Assembly (NCBI RefSeq): GCF_000507185.2
Contig: NZ_AYTM02000002.1
Coordinates: forward strand, 4,685,501-4,749,500
Length of the DNA: 64,000 nucleotides
Reading direction: 5' to 3'
Origin: Pseudomonas syringae KCTC 12500
GTDB taxonomy: Bacteria; Pseudomonadota; Gammaproteobacteria; Pseudomonadales; Pseudomonadaceae
A program made the position numbers and the translations under genes. Below, in pieces: positions 36,630-48,524 of the stretch (the first letter of the stretch is position 1; every line of letters starts with the position of its first letter). The notes under the pieces were generated by a model. It had not been told where the DNA came from. It was given only the letters and a program-made list of their open reading frames with translations, and made no database searches.

Positions 36630-37334
36630 ATGTTGCAAGTCAGTGTTTATCGTTACAACCCTGATCAGGACGCTGCACCATTCATGCAGGAGTTTCAGGT
36701 CGATACCGGTGGCAAGGACCTGATGGTGCTGGACGTGCTCGCCCTGGTCAAAGAGCAGGATGAAGGCTTTTCGTACCGTCGCTCGTGCCGTGAAGGCGTG
36801 TGCGGTTCCGACGGCATGAACATCAACGGCAAGAATGGCCTGGCCTGCATCACGCCGTTGTCGGCTGTCGTTGCCAAGAACAAGCTGATCGTACGTCCGC
36901 TGCCTGGTTTGCCGGTTATCCGTGACCTGGTCGTCGATATGAGCATCTTCTACAAGCAGTACGAGAAGGTGAAGCCATTCTTGCAGAACGATACGCCGGC
37001 TCCGGCCATCGAACGTCTGCAAACGCCGGAAGAGCGCGAAAAGCTCGATGGTCTGTACGAGTGCATCCTGTGCGCTTGCTGCTCGACTTCCTGCCCGTCC
37101 TTCTGGTGGAACCCCGACAAGTTCCTGGGTCCTGCTGCACTGCTGCAAGCCTACCGTTTCCTGGCTGACAGCCGTGATACTCGCACCAGTGAGCGTCTGG
37201 CTTCGCTTGATGATCCGTTCAGCGTATTCCGCTGCCGCGGCATCATGAACTGCGTCAACGTCTGTCCGAAGGGTCTTAACCCGACCAAGGCTATCGGTCA
37301 CGTACGCAACATGTTGTTGCAGAACGGCGTCTGA
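36630..37334 (+). CDS. sdhB: Succinate dehydrogenase iron-sulfur subunit
   Basis: Carries electrons from SdhA through three Fe-S clusters. The 234-residue protein has the [2Fe-2S] motif SCREGVCGSDGMNINGKNGL, followed by its last cysteine; the [4Fe-4S] motif CILCACCSTSCPSFWW; and the [3Fe-4S] region CRGIMNCVNVCPKGLNP. ATG 36630 is preferred to the GTG three codons earlier because the family begins MLQVSVYRYNP and AAGGGGTG precedes it. A hairpin with a short T-run lies before sucA. Confidence 0.97.
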   Translation: MLQVSVYRYNPDQDAAPFMQEFQVDTGGKDLMVLDVLALVKEQDEGFSYRRSCREGVCGSDGMNINGKNGLACITPLSAVVAKNKLIVRPLPGLPVIRDLVVDMSIFYKQYEKVKPFLQNDTPAPAIERLQTPEEREKLDGLYECILCACCSTSCPSFWWNPDKFLGPAALLQAYRFLADSRDTRTSERLASLDDPFSVFRCRGIMNCVNVCPKGLNPTKAIGHVRNMLLQNGV

Positions 37335-37372
37335 TTCATCGCTTTATCTGTTACACCGTTACACTGAAGTGG

Positions 37373-37406
37373 CTACGGCGCAGGCTTCAACCGGCGCCGT
37401 AGTTTT
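37373..37406 (+). terminator. Hairpin between sdhB and sucA, possible terminator or attenuator
   Basis: The 9-bp stem CTACGGCGC/GCGCCGTAG (37373-37381/37394-37402) has a 12-base loop and TTTT after it. It could set different levels for sdh and suc transcripts. Confidence 0.65.
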
Positions 37407-37593
37407 AACCTGAGCAGCAGCTCGCAAAGCTGCGGCTCTTATTTTGAAGAAATGAGACCAGCAGGGGCATCCGGGCTGGTACCCGGACTATCTGCGTGAT
37501 CCCTGGTGACTTGATACAGTCGCTGCACACGACTATTTCAGGATTGCTCTGGTGTCTTCGCCGGTGGTGTCCCCTTACCGAGGGTGACCAAGC

Positions 37594-40425
37594 ATGCAAG
37601 AAAGCGTGATGCAGCGCATGTGGAACAGTGCCCACCTATCCGGTGGTAACGCTGCCTATGTGGAAGAGCTCTATGAGCTTTACCTGCACGACCCTAACGC
37701 TGTGCCAGAAGAATGGCGCACCTACTTTCAGAAGTTGCCAGCAGACGGCAGCTCTGCCACTGATGTATCGCACTCGACCATTCGCGATCATTTCGTGTTG
37801 CTGGCCAAAAACCAGCGCCGCGCTCAACCGGTGTCCGCCGGCAGTGTGAGCAGCGAACACGAGAAGAAGCAGGTTGAAGTGCTGCGACTGATCCAGGCAT
37901 ATCGGATGCGTGGCCACCAGGCTGCCCAACTCGATCCGCTGGGCCTGTGGCAGCGCCCTGCGCCTGCGGATCTGTCGATCAATCATTACGGCTTGACCAA
38001 TGCCGATCTCGATACGACCTTCCGTGCCGGCGACCTGTTCATCGGCAAAGAGGAAGCGAGCCTACGCGAAATTCATGAAGCGTTGCAGCAGACATATTGT
38101 CGCACCATCGGCTCCGAGTTCACTCACATCGTGGATTCCGAGCAGCGCAACTGGTTCATGCAGCGTCTCGAGAGTGTCCGTGGCCGTCCGGTGTTCTCGG
38201 CTGACATTCAGAGCCATCTGCTTGAGCGTGTAACCGCAGCCGAAGGCCTCGAAAAATACCTGGGCACCAAATACCCGGGCACCAAGCGTTTCGGTCTGGA
38301 AGGCGGCGAAAGCCTGATTCCGATGCTCGACGAGTTGATTCAGCGTTCCGGGTCTTATGGCACCAAGGAAGTCGTGATCGGCATGGCCCACCGTGGCCGC
38401 CTCAACGTGCTGGTGAACACCTTCGGCAAGAACCCTCGCGACCTGTTCGACGAGTTCGAAGGCAAGAAGAAAGTGGAACTGGGCTCCGGTGACGTCAAAT
38501 ACCACCAAGGCTTCTCTTCCAATGTCATGACCGCAGGCGGTGAGGTTCACCTCGCCATGGCCTTCAACCCGTCTCACCTGGAGATCGTGTCTCCAGTGGT
38601 CGAGGGTTCTGTGCGTGCGCGTCAGGATCGTCGCAACGATCCGAACGGCGACAAGGTTCTGCCGATTTCCCTCCACGGCGACGCGGCATTTGCCGGCCAG
38701 GGCGTGGTCATGGAAACCTTCCAGATGTCGCAGACTCGCGGCTTCAAGACGGGCGGCACGATCCACATCGTCATCAACAACCAGGTGGGCTTCACCATCA
38801 GCAACCCGCTGGACTCGCGTTCTACCGAGTACGCCACCGACGTTGCCAAGATGATCCAGGCACCGATCCTCCATGTGAATGGGGATGATCCTGAAGCCGT
38901 GATGTTCGTGACCCAGCTGGCCATCGATTACCGCATGCAGTTCAAGCGTGACATCGTGATCGACCTGGTCTGCTACCGTCGCCGTGGTCACAACGAAGCT
39001 GACGAGCCTAGCGGCACCCAGCCTTTGATGTACCAGCAGATTACCAAGCAGCGCACCACCCGCGAGCTGTATGCCGAGCATCTGATCAAGACCGGCGTTC
39101 TCGACGATGCCCGCGTTCAGGCCAAGGTCGACGACTACCGCAGCGCGCTGGACAATGGTCTGCACGTAGTGAAAAGCCTGGTCAAGGAGCCGAACAAGGA
39201 ATTGTTCGTCGACTGGCGTCCATATCTGGGTCATGCCTGGACTGCGCGTCACGATACAAGCTTCGATCTCAAGACCCTGCAGGAACTGTCCGCCAAGCTC
39301 ATGGAGCTGCCGGAAGGTTTCGTCGTGCAGCGTCAGGTTCAGAAAATCTACGAAGACCGCCAGAAGATGCAGGCCGGTGGCTTGCCGATCAACTGGGGTT
39401 ACGCCGAAACCATGGCGTACGCCACACTGGCCTTCGAAGGTCACCCGATCCGCATGACGGGGCAGGACATCGGTCGCGGTACGTTCTCGCACCGTCACGC
39501 CGTGCTGCACAACCAGAAAGACGCCGGGACCTATATCCCGTTGCAGAATCTGTACTCCGGTCAGCCACGTTTCGACCTGTACGACTCGTTCCTTTCGGAA
39601 GAGGCTGTACTGGCATTCGAATACGGCTATTCGACCACCCAGCCTGATGCGCTGGTTATCTGGGAAGCCCAGTTCGGCGACTTCGCCAACGGTGCCCAGG
39701 TGGTTGTCGACCAGTTCATCACCAGCGGCGAGCACAAGTGGGGCCGTCTGTGCGGTCTGACCATGCTGTTGCCTCATGGCTACGAAGGGCAGGGGCCAGA
39801 GCACTCGTCGGCACGTCTGGAGCGTTACCTGCAATTGTGCGCCGAGCACAACATTCAGGTGTGCGTACCGACGACTCCGGCGCAGATCTATCACTTGTTG
39901 CGTCGTCAGGTCATCCGTCCGCTGCGCAAGCCGCTGATCGTGCTGACACCGAAGTCGCTGCTGCGTCACAAGCTGGCTGTTTCGACCCTGGAAGATCTGG
40001 CCGAAGGCTCGTTCCAGACCGTCATTCCGGAAATCGATACCCTCGATCCGGCCAAGGTCACGCGTCTGGTGCTGTGCAGCGGCAAGGTTTACTACGACCT
40101 GCTGGAAAAACGCCGTGCCGAAGGGCGTGAAGACATCGCCATCGTTCGCCTCGAGCAGCTGTATCCGTTCCCTGAAGATGATTTGATGGAAACCATCGCG
40201 CCTTACACCAACCTGCAGCATGTGGTCTGGTGTCAGGAAGAACCGATGAACCAGGGTGCCTGGTACAGCAGTCAACACCACCTGCGTCGCAGCATGGGCA
40301 ACCACAAACGTGAACTCGTTCTCGAGTACGCCGGTCGTGATGCTTCTGCCGCTCCGGCTTGTGGTTACGCGTCGATGCACGCCGAGCAGCAGGAAAAACT
40401 GCTGCAAGATGCCTTCACTGTTTAA
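37594..40425 (+). CDS. sucA: 2-oxoglutarate dehydrogenase E1 component
   Basis: Thiamine-diphosphate-dependent decarboxylation of 2-oxoglutarate, the first part of the complex with SucB and LpdG. The 943-residue protein has normal length. It shows the N-terminal [13 protein letters not shown] segment that binds E2, the ThDP region [20 protein letters not shown] and [20 protein letters not shown], and [19 protein letters not shown]. The ATG at 37594 follows GAGGGTGACC. It is separated from sdhB by 259 bases and from sucB by 41. Confidence 0.98.
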   Translation: MQESVMQRMWNSAHLSGGNAAYVEELYELYLHDPNAVPEEWRTYFQKLPADGSSATDVSHSTIRDHFVLLAKNQRRAQPVSAGSVSSEHEKKQVEVLRLIQAYRMRGHQAAQLDPLGLWQRPAPADLSINHYGLTNADLDTTFRAGDLFIGKEEASLREIHEALQQTYCRTIGSEFTHIVDSEQRNWFMQRLESVRGRPVFSADIQSHLLERVTAAEGLEKYLGTKYPGTKRFGLEGGESLIPMLDELIQRSGSYGTKEVVIGMAHRGRLNVLVNTFGKNPRDLFDEFEGKKKVELGSGDVKYHQGFSSNVMTAGGEVHLAMAFNPSHLEIVSPVVEGSVRARQDRRNDPNGDKVLPISLHGDAAFAGQGVVMETFQMSQTRGFKTGGTIHIVINNQVGFTISNPLDSRSTEYATDVAKMIQAPILHVNGDDPEAVMFVTQLAIDYRMQFKRDIVIDLVCYRRRGHNEADEPSGTQPLMYQQITKQRTTRELYAEHLIKTGVLDDARVQAKVDDYRSALDNGLHVVKSLVKEPNKELFVDWRPYLGHAWTARHDTSFDLKTLQELSAKLMELPEGFVVQRQVQKIYEDRQKMQAGGLPINWGYAETMAYATLAFEGHPIRMTGQDIGRGTFSHRHAVLHNQKDAGTYIPLQNLYSGQPRFDLYDSFLSEEAVLAFEYGYSTTQPDALVIWEAQFGDFANGAQVVVDQFITSGEHKWGRLCGLTMLLPHGYEGQGPEHSSARLERYLQLCAEHNIQVCVPTTPAQIYHLLRRQVIRPLRKPLIVLTPKSLLRHKLAVSTLEDLAEGSFQTVIPEIDTLDPAKVTRLVLCSGKVYYDLLEKRRAEGREDIAIVRLEQLYPFPEDDLMETIAPYTNLQHVVWCQEEPMNQGAWYSSQHHLRRSMGNHKRELVLEYAGRDASAAPACGYASMHAEQQEKLLQDAFTV

Positions 40426-40466
40426 CGCCTTCGAGCATTAGAAACCGAATTAAGGAATTACAGATA

Positions 40467-41702
40467 ATGGCTATCGAGATTAAAGCCCCCTCTTTCCCGG
40501 AATCCGTTGCCGACGGCACCATTTCCAAGTGGTACAAAAAAGAGGGTGATGCGGTAAAGCGTGACGAAATGCTGGTCGATATCGAGACTGACAAGGTTGT
40601 CCTCGAAGTGCTGGCCGAAGCTGACGGCGTGATGGGCGCGATCACCAAGGAAGAGGGCGCCATCGTCCTGTCCAACGAAGTGCTCGGGACATTGAATGAC
40701 GGTGCTACAGCATCTGCTGCTCCGGCACCTGCTGCTGCGCCTGCCTCGGCGTCTGCTTCGGCACCCGCCGCTGCACCAGCTGCATCTGCTGGCGAAGAAG
40801 ACCCGATTGCTGCGCCTGCTGCGCGTCAACTGGCTGAAGAAAACGGCATCAACCTGGCCAGCCTCAAGGGCACCGGTAAAGACGGCCGTATCACCAAGGA
40901 AGACGTGGTTGCTGCCGTTGAAGCGAAGAAATCCGCTCCGGCCGCTGCACCTGCTGCCAAGCCTGCCGCCGCCGCTGCTCCTGTCGTCGCCGCTGGCGAT
41001 CGCACCGAGAAGCGTGTGCCGATGACCCGCGTGCGCGCAACCGTTGCCAAGCGTCTGGTCGAAGCTCAGTCGAACATGGCGATGCTGACCACGTTCAACG
41101 AAGTCGACATGACCGAAGTCATGGCGCTGCGTTCGAAGTACAAGGACCTGTTCGAGAAGTCGCACAACGGCGTACGTCTGGGCTTCATGTCGTTCTTCGT
41201 CAAGGCTGCCACCGAGGCGCTGAAACGCTTCCCGGCTGTCAACGCGTCGATCGATGGTTCCGATATCGTTTACCACGGCTATGCCGACGTCGGTGTCGCG
41301 GTTTCCAGCGATCGCGGTCTGGTCGTACCGGTTCTGCGTAACGCAGAGCACATGAGCCTGGCTGAAATCGAAGGCGGCATCGCCACCTTCGGCAAGAAAG
41401 CCCGCGACGGTAAGCTGTCCATCGACGAGATGACCGGCGGTACGTTCACCATCACCAATGGTGGTACTTTCGGTTCGATGATGTCGACGCCGATCGTCAA
41501 CCCGCCACAGGCTGCAATTCTGGGCATGCACAACATTCTGCAGCGTCCGATGGCGGTCAATGGTCAGGTTGTGATTCGCCCGATGATGTATCTGGCGTTG
41601 TCATACGATCACCGTTTGATCGACGGCAAGGAAGCGGTAACCTTCCTCGTGACCATCAAGAACCTGCTGGAAGATCCGGCTCGTCTGCTGCTGGATATCT
41701 GA
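40467..41702 (+). CDS. sucB: Dihydrolipoamide succinyltransferase (E2)
   Basis: Transfers the succinyl group to CoA and forms the core of the 2-oxoglutarate dehydrogenase complex. The 411-residue protein has one lipoyl domain with the lipoylated lysine near residue 43 in [11 protein letters not shown]. An Ala/Pro-rich linker, the peripheral-subunit-binding domain ([20 protein letters not shown]) and the catalytic domain with [17 protein letters not shown] follow. ATG 40467 is set by AAGGAATTACAG and the family start [12 protein letters not shown]; the frame is open further upstream only through overlap with sucA. Confidence 0.98.
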   Translation: MAIEIKAPSFPESVADGTISKWYKKEGDAVKRDEMLVDIETDKVVLEVLAEADGVMGAITKEEGAIVLSNEVLGTLNDGATASAAPAPAAAPASASASAPAAAPAASAGEEDPIAAPAARQLAEENGINLASLKGTGKDGRITKEDVVAAVEAKKSAPAAAPAAKPAAAAAPVVAAGDRTEKRVPMTRVRATVAKRLVEAQSNMAMLTTFNEVDMTEVMALRSKYKDLFEKSHNGVRLGFMSFFVKAATEALKRFPAVNASIDGSDIVYHGYADVGVAVSSDRGLVVPVLRNAEHMSLAEIEGGIATFGKKARDGKLSIDEMTGGTFTITNGGTFGSMMSTPIVNPPQAAILGMHNILQRPMAVNGQVVIRPMMYLALSYDHRLIDGKEAVTFLVTIKNLLEDPARLLLDI

Positions 41703-41715
41703 TGGAGTAGCCTCG

Positions 41716-43311
<1,596 letters not shown>

Positions 43312-43519
43312 GACAACAAGAGAAACCACGGCGCAGTGCCCGTCGTTGGCCTTGCAAGCAAGGCTAACCGCGGAATCTGCGCCGGACTCGACCTCTCAGG
43401 CGGCTTCATGAGTGTCCCACGGCACTTGCGGAGTCCACCCGGAGTAGCGGTCACAGGTGGTGCGGCACGCTGACGTGCAGCACCGAATGCGCAGTACCTA
43501 AACGAAGACGGTAATAAGC

Positions 43520-44686
43520 ATGAATCTTCACGAGTATCAGGGTAAGCAGCTGTTCGCTGAGTACGGCCTGCCAGTATCCAAGGGTTACGCGGTAGACACC
43601 CCGGAAGCAGCAGCAGAAGCCTGCGACAAGATCGGCGGGACCGAGTGGGTCGTCAAAGCCCAGGTTCACGCAGGTGGTCGCGGTAAGGCGGGCGGCGTAA
43701 AGCTGGTTCGCAGCAAGGAAGACGCTGCAGCGTTCGCTCAACAGTGGTTGGGCAAGCGTCTGGTGACTTACCAGACTGACGCCAACGGTCAGCCAGTGAC
43801 CAAGATCCTGGTCGAGTCCTGCACCGACATCGCCAAAGAGTTGTATCTGGGCGCTGTGGTCGATCGTTCCAGCCGTCGTATCGTGTTCATGGCTTCCACC
43901 GAAGGTGGCGTGGACATCGAGAAGATCGCTCACGACACTCCTGAAAAGATTCTCAAGGCCACCATCGATCCACTGGTCGGCGCTCAGCCGTTCCAGGGTC
44001 GCGATCTAGCATTCCAGCTGGGTCTGGAAGGCAAGCAGGTCACTCAGTTCGCCAAGATCTTCACCGGTCTGGCCAAGCTGTTCCAGGACCATGACCTGGC
44101 ACTGCTGGAAGTGAACCCGCTGGTGATCAAGGCTGACGGCGATCTGCACTGCCTGGACGCCAAAATCAACATCGACGCCAACGCCATGTACCGTCAGCCA
44201 AAGCTGAAGGGCTTCCACGATCCTTCGCAGGACGATCCTCGCGAAGCTCACGCCGCCAAGTTCGAACTGAACTACGTTGCGCTGGAAGGCAACATCGGCT
44301 GCATGGTCAACGGTGCCGGTCTGGCCATGGGTACCATGGACATCGTCAACCTGCATGGCGGCAAGCCTGCAAACTTCCTTGACGTTGGCGGCGGTGCCAC
44401 CAAGGAACGCGTTACCGAAGCGTTCAAGATCATCCTGTCCGACGCCAACGTCGCTGCAGTACTGGTCAACATCTTCGGCGGCATCGTTCGTTGCGACATG
44501 ATTGCCGAAGGCATCATCGGTGCAGTGAAAGAAGTCGGCGTTAAAATCCCGGTTGTTGTTCGCCTTGAAGGCAACAACGCTGAGCTGGGCGCTAAAGTAC
44601 TGGCAGAAAGCGGTTTGAACATCATCGCTGCTACCAGCCTGACCGACGCTGCTCAACAAGTTGTCAAAGCCGCGGAGGGCAAGTAA
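43520..44686 (+). CDS. sucC: Succinyl-CoA synthetase subunit beta
   Basis: Nucleotide-binding subunit of the enzyme that makes ATP or GTP from succinyl-CoA. The 388-residue protein has an ATP-grasp fold ([20 protein letters not shown], then [20 protein letters not shown]) and a CoA-ligase domain ([20 protein letters not shown], then [17 protein letters not shown]). Its stop codon TAA shares a base with the sucD ATG, so translation is coupled. Confidence 0.98.
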   Translation: MNLHEYQGKQLFAEYGLPVSKGYAVDTPEAAAEACDKIGGTEWVVKAQVHAGGRGKAGGVKLVRSKEDAAAFAQQWLGKRLVTYQTDANGQPVTKILVESCTDIAKELYLGAVVDRSSRRIVFMASTEGGVDIEKIAHDTPEKILKATIDPLVGAQPFQGRDLAFQLGLEGKQVTQFAKIFTGLAKLFQDHDLALLEVNPLVIKADGDLHCLDAKINIDANAMYRQPKLKGFHDPSQDDPREAHAAKFELNYVALEGNIGCMVNGAGLAMGTMDIVNLHGGKPANFLDVGGGATKERVTEAFKIILSDANVAAVLVNIFGGIVRCDMIAEGIIGAVKEVGVKIPVVVRLEGNNAELGAKVLAESGLNIIAATSLTDAAQQVVKAAEGK

Positions 44687-45567
44687 TGAGCGTCCTGATC
44701 AATAAAGACACCAAGGTTATCTGCCAGGGTTTCACTGGTTCGCAAGGTACCTTCCACTCCGAGCAAGCCATTGCCTACGGCACCAAGATGGTTGGCGGCG
44801 TGACACCAGGCAAGGGTGGCACCACGCACCTGAACCTGCCCGTGTTCAACACTGTGAAAGAAGCGGTAGACACCACTGGCGCAACCGCCAGCGTCATCTA
44901 CGTTCCGGCTCCTTTCTGCAAGGATTCCATCCTTGAAGCAGCGTTCGGCGGCATCAAGCTGATCGTGTGCATCACCGAAGGCATCCCGACCATCGACATG
45001 CTGGAAGCCAAGGTCAAGTGCGACGAGCTGGGTGTGGTCCTGATCGGTCCTAACTGCCCAGGCGTCATCACTCCGGGCGAGTGCAAGATCGGCATCATGC
45101 CAGGTCACATTCACTTGCCAGGCAAGGTAGGCATCGTGTCGCGTTCCGGCACCCTGACTTACGAAGCTGTGAAGCAGACCACTGACGCCGGTTTCGGTCA
45201 GTCCACCTGTGTTGGTATCGGCGGTGACCCGATCCCGGGCTCGAACTTCATCGACATCCTGAAGCTGTTCCAGGAAGACCCGAAGACCGAAGCGATCGTC
45301 ATGATCGGTGAGATCGGCGGTTCGGCTGAAGAAGAAGCGGCTGCCTACATCAAGGCACACGTGACCAAGCCGGTTGTTTCCTACATCGCTGGTGTGACTG
45401 CTCCTCCGGGCAAGCGCATGGGCCATGCCGGTGCAATCATCTCGGGTGGTAAAGGTACTGCAGACGAGAAATTCGCTGCACTGCAGGACGCTGGCGTGAA
45501 AACCGTGCGCTCCCTGGCAGATATCGGCAAGGCCCTGGCCGAGCTGACCGGTTGGCCGACCAAGTAA
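44686..45567 (+). CDS. sucD: Succinyl-CoA synthetase subunit alpha
   Basis: CoA-binding, phosphohistidine-carrying subunit. The 293-residue protein has the CoA site [20 protein letters not shown], a central [20 protein letters not shown], and the phosphorylated histidine near 246 in [20 protein letters not shown]. It is the last gene of the sdh-suc operon, ended by a strong terminator 28 bases later. Confidence 0.98.
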   Translation: MSVLINKDTKVICQGFTGSQGTFHSEQAIAYGTKMVGGVTPGKGGTTHLNLPVFNTVKEAVDTTGATASVIYVPAPFCKDSILEAAFGGIKLIVCITEGIPTIDMLEAKVKCDELGVVLIGPNCPGVITPGECKIGIMPGHIHLPGKVGIVSRSGTLTYEAVKQTTDAGFGQSTCVGIGGDPIPGSNFIDILKLFQEDPKTEAIVMIGEIGGSAEEEAAAYIKAHVTKPVVSYIAGVTAPPGKRMGHAGAIISGGKGTADEKFAALQDAGVKTVRSLADIGKALAELTGWPTK

Positions 45568-45594
45568 GCCTCGCTTGCTTTTCGGGTAATCGAC

Positions 45595-45618
45595 AAAAGC
45601 CACCTTCGGGTGGCTTTT
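45595..45618 (+). terminator. Intrinsic terminator after sucD
   Basis: The 10-bp perfect stem AAAAGCCACC/GGTGGCTTTT (45595-45604/45609-45618) has a stable TTCG tetraloop. Confidence 0.95.
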
Positions 45619-45666
45619 GTTTGGGCGTCTGAAAAAGGCCGCGGGGCGTCCTGGTCCTGTGTTCTC

Positions 45667-46242
45667 CTATCGATTGTTGTTCATCTGCCATTCCTGGCGG
45701 GTCAATTCCCATATCTGCTCCTGGGTGGTCCCGCAAACAAACTGCGCTTCCTGGACGGTCACAAGACGCATGCCTTCACGCCGCGACAGGCGGCACGACG
45801 CTTCATTCAAGGCCGATTTGGCTACACGCAAAACAGGACGTTTCAAGGTTTCAAACCAGAAACGGTCGATGGCCACGCAGACCTCCGACATCAGGCCCAG
45901 CCCTTGATAGGGTGGGGAGAGCCAGAATCCGCGATTGTTGTCTGGCTCATCCATCATGCACGCGGCCCCGATCAGATGATCCTGTTCGCCGCAAAGACGA
46001 ATCGACCAGTGCCACTCTTCGCCGTCCTGCATGGCTGGCATTGCGTCCTCGCGGATATAACGCAGCGCTTCTCCGTCAGGGTAGGGCCAGGGCACATGGT
46101 GGGTCAGATAACGCACCACTTCCCACTGGTTGAACAGGTGTTGCATCGCTGCGGCGTCTGCAACCTGCAAGGGCCGCAGGACCAGGCGTGGCGTATACAG
46201 GGTCGGCGTGAGTATCGCGCTCAGATGGGTGATGTCAGGCAT
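45667..46242 (-). CDS. GNAT-family N-acetyltransferase (RimJ/RimL type)
   Basis: The 191-residue protein has the pattern of acetyl-CoA-dependent GNAT enzymes acting on protein N-termini or small amines. It shows TPRLVLRPLQVADAAAMQHL near the N-terminus and the acetyl-CoA-binding region FWLSPPYQGLGLMSEVCVAI, with RVAKSALNEASCRLSRREGM after it. The substrate is unknown. It is convergent with sucD and divergent from brnQ. Confidence 0.88.
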   Translation of the reverse strand: MPDITHLSAILTPTLYTPRLVLRPLQVADAAAMQHLFNQWEVVRYLTHHVPWPYPDGEALRYIREDAMPAMQDGEEWHWSIRLCGEQDHLIGAACMMDEPDNNRGFWLSPPYQGLGLMSEVCVAIDRFWFETLKRPVLRVAKSALNEASCRLSRREGMRLVTVQEAQFVCGTTQEQIWELTRQEWQMNNNR

Positions 46243-46543
46243 GGAAATAAGCTGCCGGGTATAGAGAGGAGGGCCAATCTATCCGCTAGGAAACGCCTGG
46301 TCTGTCAGGCATTTCTGGTTTTACAGCGGCTTTTGCAACTGCCAGTTCAGGGTGCGTCGTCGGGTGGCTCGCCCTGAGACAGTGCATTTTCGAGCGAAGT
46401 TGGCTACCCTGTCCGCCGTTTTTGCGTTGCCCTCACGAGGGGCGTTTCGCAAGGTACTGCCACGTCTTACGCCGACGGGCTGCGTCTGCCCCATTCATGG
46501 GTGACGTCCCATCCCTTATTTCGATTCCGTGTGGTCCCTCGTA
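46243..46543. other. Divergent spacer, acetyltransferase / brnQ
   Basis: This 301-base gap carries no reading frame I can support, no repeat and no clear hairpin with a T-run. It must contain the start signals of both neighbours, but I cannot identify a convincing -35/-10 pair. Confidence 0.5.
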
Positions 46544-47857
46544 ATGAAAGTGTTGAAAGGCCAGGACATCCTGGCACTCGGTTTTATGACATTTGCCCTG
46601 TTCGTCGGGGCTGGCAACATCATCTTCCCCCCCATAGTGGGTCTGCAGGCCGGGCCGCATGTCTGGATGGCGGCGCTGGGCTTTCTGGTCACCGCAGTTG
46701 GCTTGCCGGTCATTACCGTGATTGCTCTGGCCAGGGTCGGGGGCGCGATGGATGCCCTGAGCAGTCCGATTGGCAAGATCGCCGGCGGGGCGCTCGCTGC
46801 CGTCTGCTATCTGGCGGTCGGTCCATTGTTCGCCACGCCACGTACCGCCACGGTCTCGTTCGAAGTCGGACTGGCGCCTCTGACCGGCGACACGCCGATG
46901 GCGTTGTTCCTCTACAGCCTGGTGTACTTTCTGGTGGTGTTCTGGGTGTCGCTGTACCCGGGGCGCCTGCTCGATACAGTGGGACGCTTTCTGGCACCAC
47001 TGAAGATCATCGCGCTGGCGGTACTGGGCATCGCGGCATTCGCCTTGCCGGCAGGCGGAATAGGGGAGGCAGAGCCGGCGTACGCCGTAGCGCCGTTTTC
47101 CCAGGGCTTCATCAATGGTTACCTGACCATGGACACACTGGGGGCGCTGGTCTTCGGTATCGTCATCGTCAACGCGATCCGCTCTCGCGGTGTCGAATCG
47201 CCCCGTCTGATCACGCGCTACGCGATCATTGCCGGGCTGATCGCCGGGGTCGGGTTGGCGCTGGTGTATGTCAGTCTGTTTCGCCTAGGTTCCGGCAGCC
47301 ACGCCGTGGCCGCAGGTGCCAGTAATGGCGCAGCGGTTCTGCATGCCTACGTACAGCACACCTTCGGTTCGCTGGGCAGCGGTTTTCTTGCCGTACTGAT
47401 TTCCCTGGCGTGTCTGGTCACTGCAGTAGGCCTGACCTGTGCCTGCGCCGAATACTTTGCCAAGGTGCTGCCGCTGTCCTACAGAACGCTGGTGATTATC
47501 CTCGCCGTGTTCTCGCTGCTGGTGTCCAATCTCGGGTTGACTAAACTGATCCAGTTTTCGATTCCGGTGCTCACGGCGATTTATCCGCCGTGCATTGTTC
47601 TGGTCGCGCTGAGCTTCTGCAAGGGGCTCTGGCAGCGCCAGGGACGCGTAGTGGCGCCCGTGATGCTGGTTTCGCTGGTGTTTGGTCTGATCGATGCGCT
47701 GAAGGGCGCCGGTTTCGCCGACGCGTTGCCCGCTGTTCTGAGCCATCTGCCGCTGGGTGATCAGGGGCTTGCGTGGCTGGTGCCTGCGGTTGTCACGCTG
47801 GCAGTAGCAGTGGTGGTCGACAGGGTCATGGGCAAGCGCAGCGAGGCGCTGGCTTGA
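46544..47857 (+). CDS. brnQ: Branched-chain amino acid sodium symporter
   Basis: Takes up leucine, isoleucine and valine with a cation. The 437-residue protein has about twelve hydrophobic segments and the LivII family start [20 protein letters not shown], followed by [23 protein letters not shown] 46544 is preferred to the GTG at 46529 because it gives the family start. P. aeruginosa has braB at the corresponding place after sucD. A terminator follows at 47902-47930. Confidence 0.95.
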   Translation: MKVLKGQDILALGFMTFALFVGAGNIIFPPIVGLQAGPHVWMAALGFLVTAVGLPVITVIALARVGGAMDALSSPIGKIAGGALAAVCYLAVGPLFATPRTATVSFEVGLAPLTGDTPMALFLYSLVYFLVVFWVSLYPGRLLDTVGRFLAPLKIIALAVLGIAAFALPAGGIGEAEPAYAVAPFSQGFINGYLTMDTLGALVFGIVIVNAIRSRGVESPRLITRYAIIAGLIAGVGLALVYVSLFRLGSGSHAVAAGASNGAAVLHAYVQHTFGSLGSGFLAVLISLACLVTAVGLTCACAEYFAKVLPLSYRTLVIILAVFSLLVSNLGLTKLIQFSIPVLTAIYPPCIVLVALSFCKGLWQRQGRVVAPVMLVSLVFGLIDALKGAGFADALPAVLSHLPLGDQGLAWLVPAVVTLAVAVVVDRVMGKRSEALA

Positions 47858-47901
47858 AGGCCCGGCTTTAGACGATTGCGCAGGAAAAATCGTGTTGCAT
47901 G

Positions 47902-47930
47902 AAAAGGCCCGCTATAAGCGGGCCTTTTTA
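47902..47930. terminator. Bidirectional terminator after brnQ
   Basis: The 11-bp stem AAAAGGCCCGC/GCGGGCCTTTT (47902-47912/47918-47928) lies between two convergent genes. Confidence 0.95.
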
Positions 47931-47950
47931 GTTCTGCGAGCGTGTCAGCC

Positions 47951-48211
47951 TTACTTGGTGGCTGGTGCTGCTTCTGGCGCCTTGTCGGCGTTTTCATTGG
48001 TGCGCTGCTGAGCGGCTTCAGCGTTCTTCTGAGCGGCTTCCTGGCTTTCCTTGGCCGCGTCATTCACTTTTTCCTGAGCCTTTTCCATCGACTCCTGGGA
48101 CTGCTGAGCTGCCTTGTTGGCATCTTGCTGAGTGTTTTCGGACTTTTTGTCACAGGCGGCAAGGCCCAGGGTGGCAGAAAGCATCAAGGCATAGGCTAAA
48201 GATTTACGCAT
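47951..48211 (-). CDS. Small coiled-coil lipoprotein
   Basis: The 86-residue protein has a lipoprotein signal (YALMLSATLGLAACDKKSEN, lipobox LAAC near residue 20). The rest is a hydrophilic helix rich in Ala, Gln, Lys and Glu (ANKAAQQSQESMEKAQEKVN) with near-heptad periodicity, like a murein-lipoprotein-style coiled coil. AAGGAG precedes the start. The function is unknown. It is convergent with brnQ. Confidence 0.85.
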   Translation of the reverse strand: MRKSLAYALMLSATLGLAACDKKSENTQQDANKAAQQSQESMEKAQEKVNDAAKESQEAAQKNAEAAQQRTNENADKAPEAAPATK

Positions 48212-48420
48212 GGGGTGTTTCTCCTTATTAAGTATTCACGAGCCTAAGAGCCTGCCCCCGAGGGTTAAGTTCCACCCGTGACGACAATAATGGAGGGCGC
48301 CGTTTCACGGTCGTTACAGGCTGATGAAAGCGCGCCGATCATCAGCCGCTCCGGCGAGCGCCGAGCAGGCGGGTTCGCCTCGTGCCCGGCGCACGAAACA
48401 CGCTCCAGGCATCATTGGCT

Positions 48421-48448
48421 CTTGAAATCCCCGACCCAGCCCCCACCT
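48421..48448 (+). promoter_or_regulatory. Near-consensus sigma-32 promoter of htpG
   Basis: CTTGAAA (48421-48427), 13 bases and CCCCACCT (48441-48448) fit the sigma-32 consensus CTTGAAA-N11-16-CCCCATNT with one mismatch. The start of transcription would be near 48455, about 70 bases before htpG. The rest of the 313-base gap (48212-48524) shows no gene. Confidence 0.85.
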
Positions 48449-48524
48449 TGATGACTACCCGCTGTCACACAGGCTGCTGCCTGACCGTGACGGCTTATAC
48501 CATCCAGATCGGAGTTTGATGATT

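Noticed and set aside
38062..40407. A 781-codon open frame antisense to sucA (with similar long antisense frames at 48495-50498 opposite htpG, 35334-37301 opposite sdhAB, and 41785-43329 opposite lpdG)
   Set aside because: GC-rich Pseudomonas codon use opens antisense frames. The sense strand encodes complete, motif-bearing enzymes, and the antisense products show no domain.
43350..43370. GCCTTGC/GCAAGGC hairpin between lpdG and sucC as a terminator
   Set aside because: A two-base loop and no T-run; more likely incidental or a processing site.
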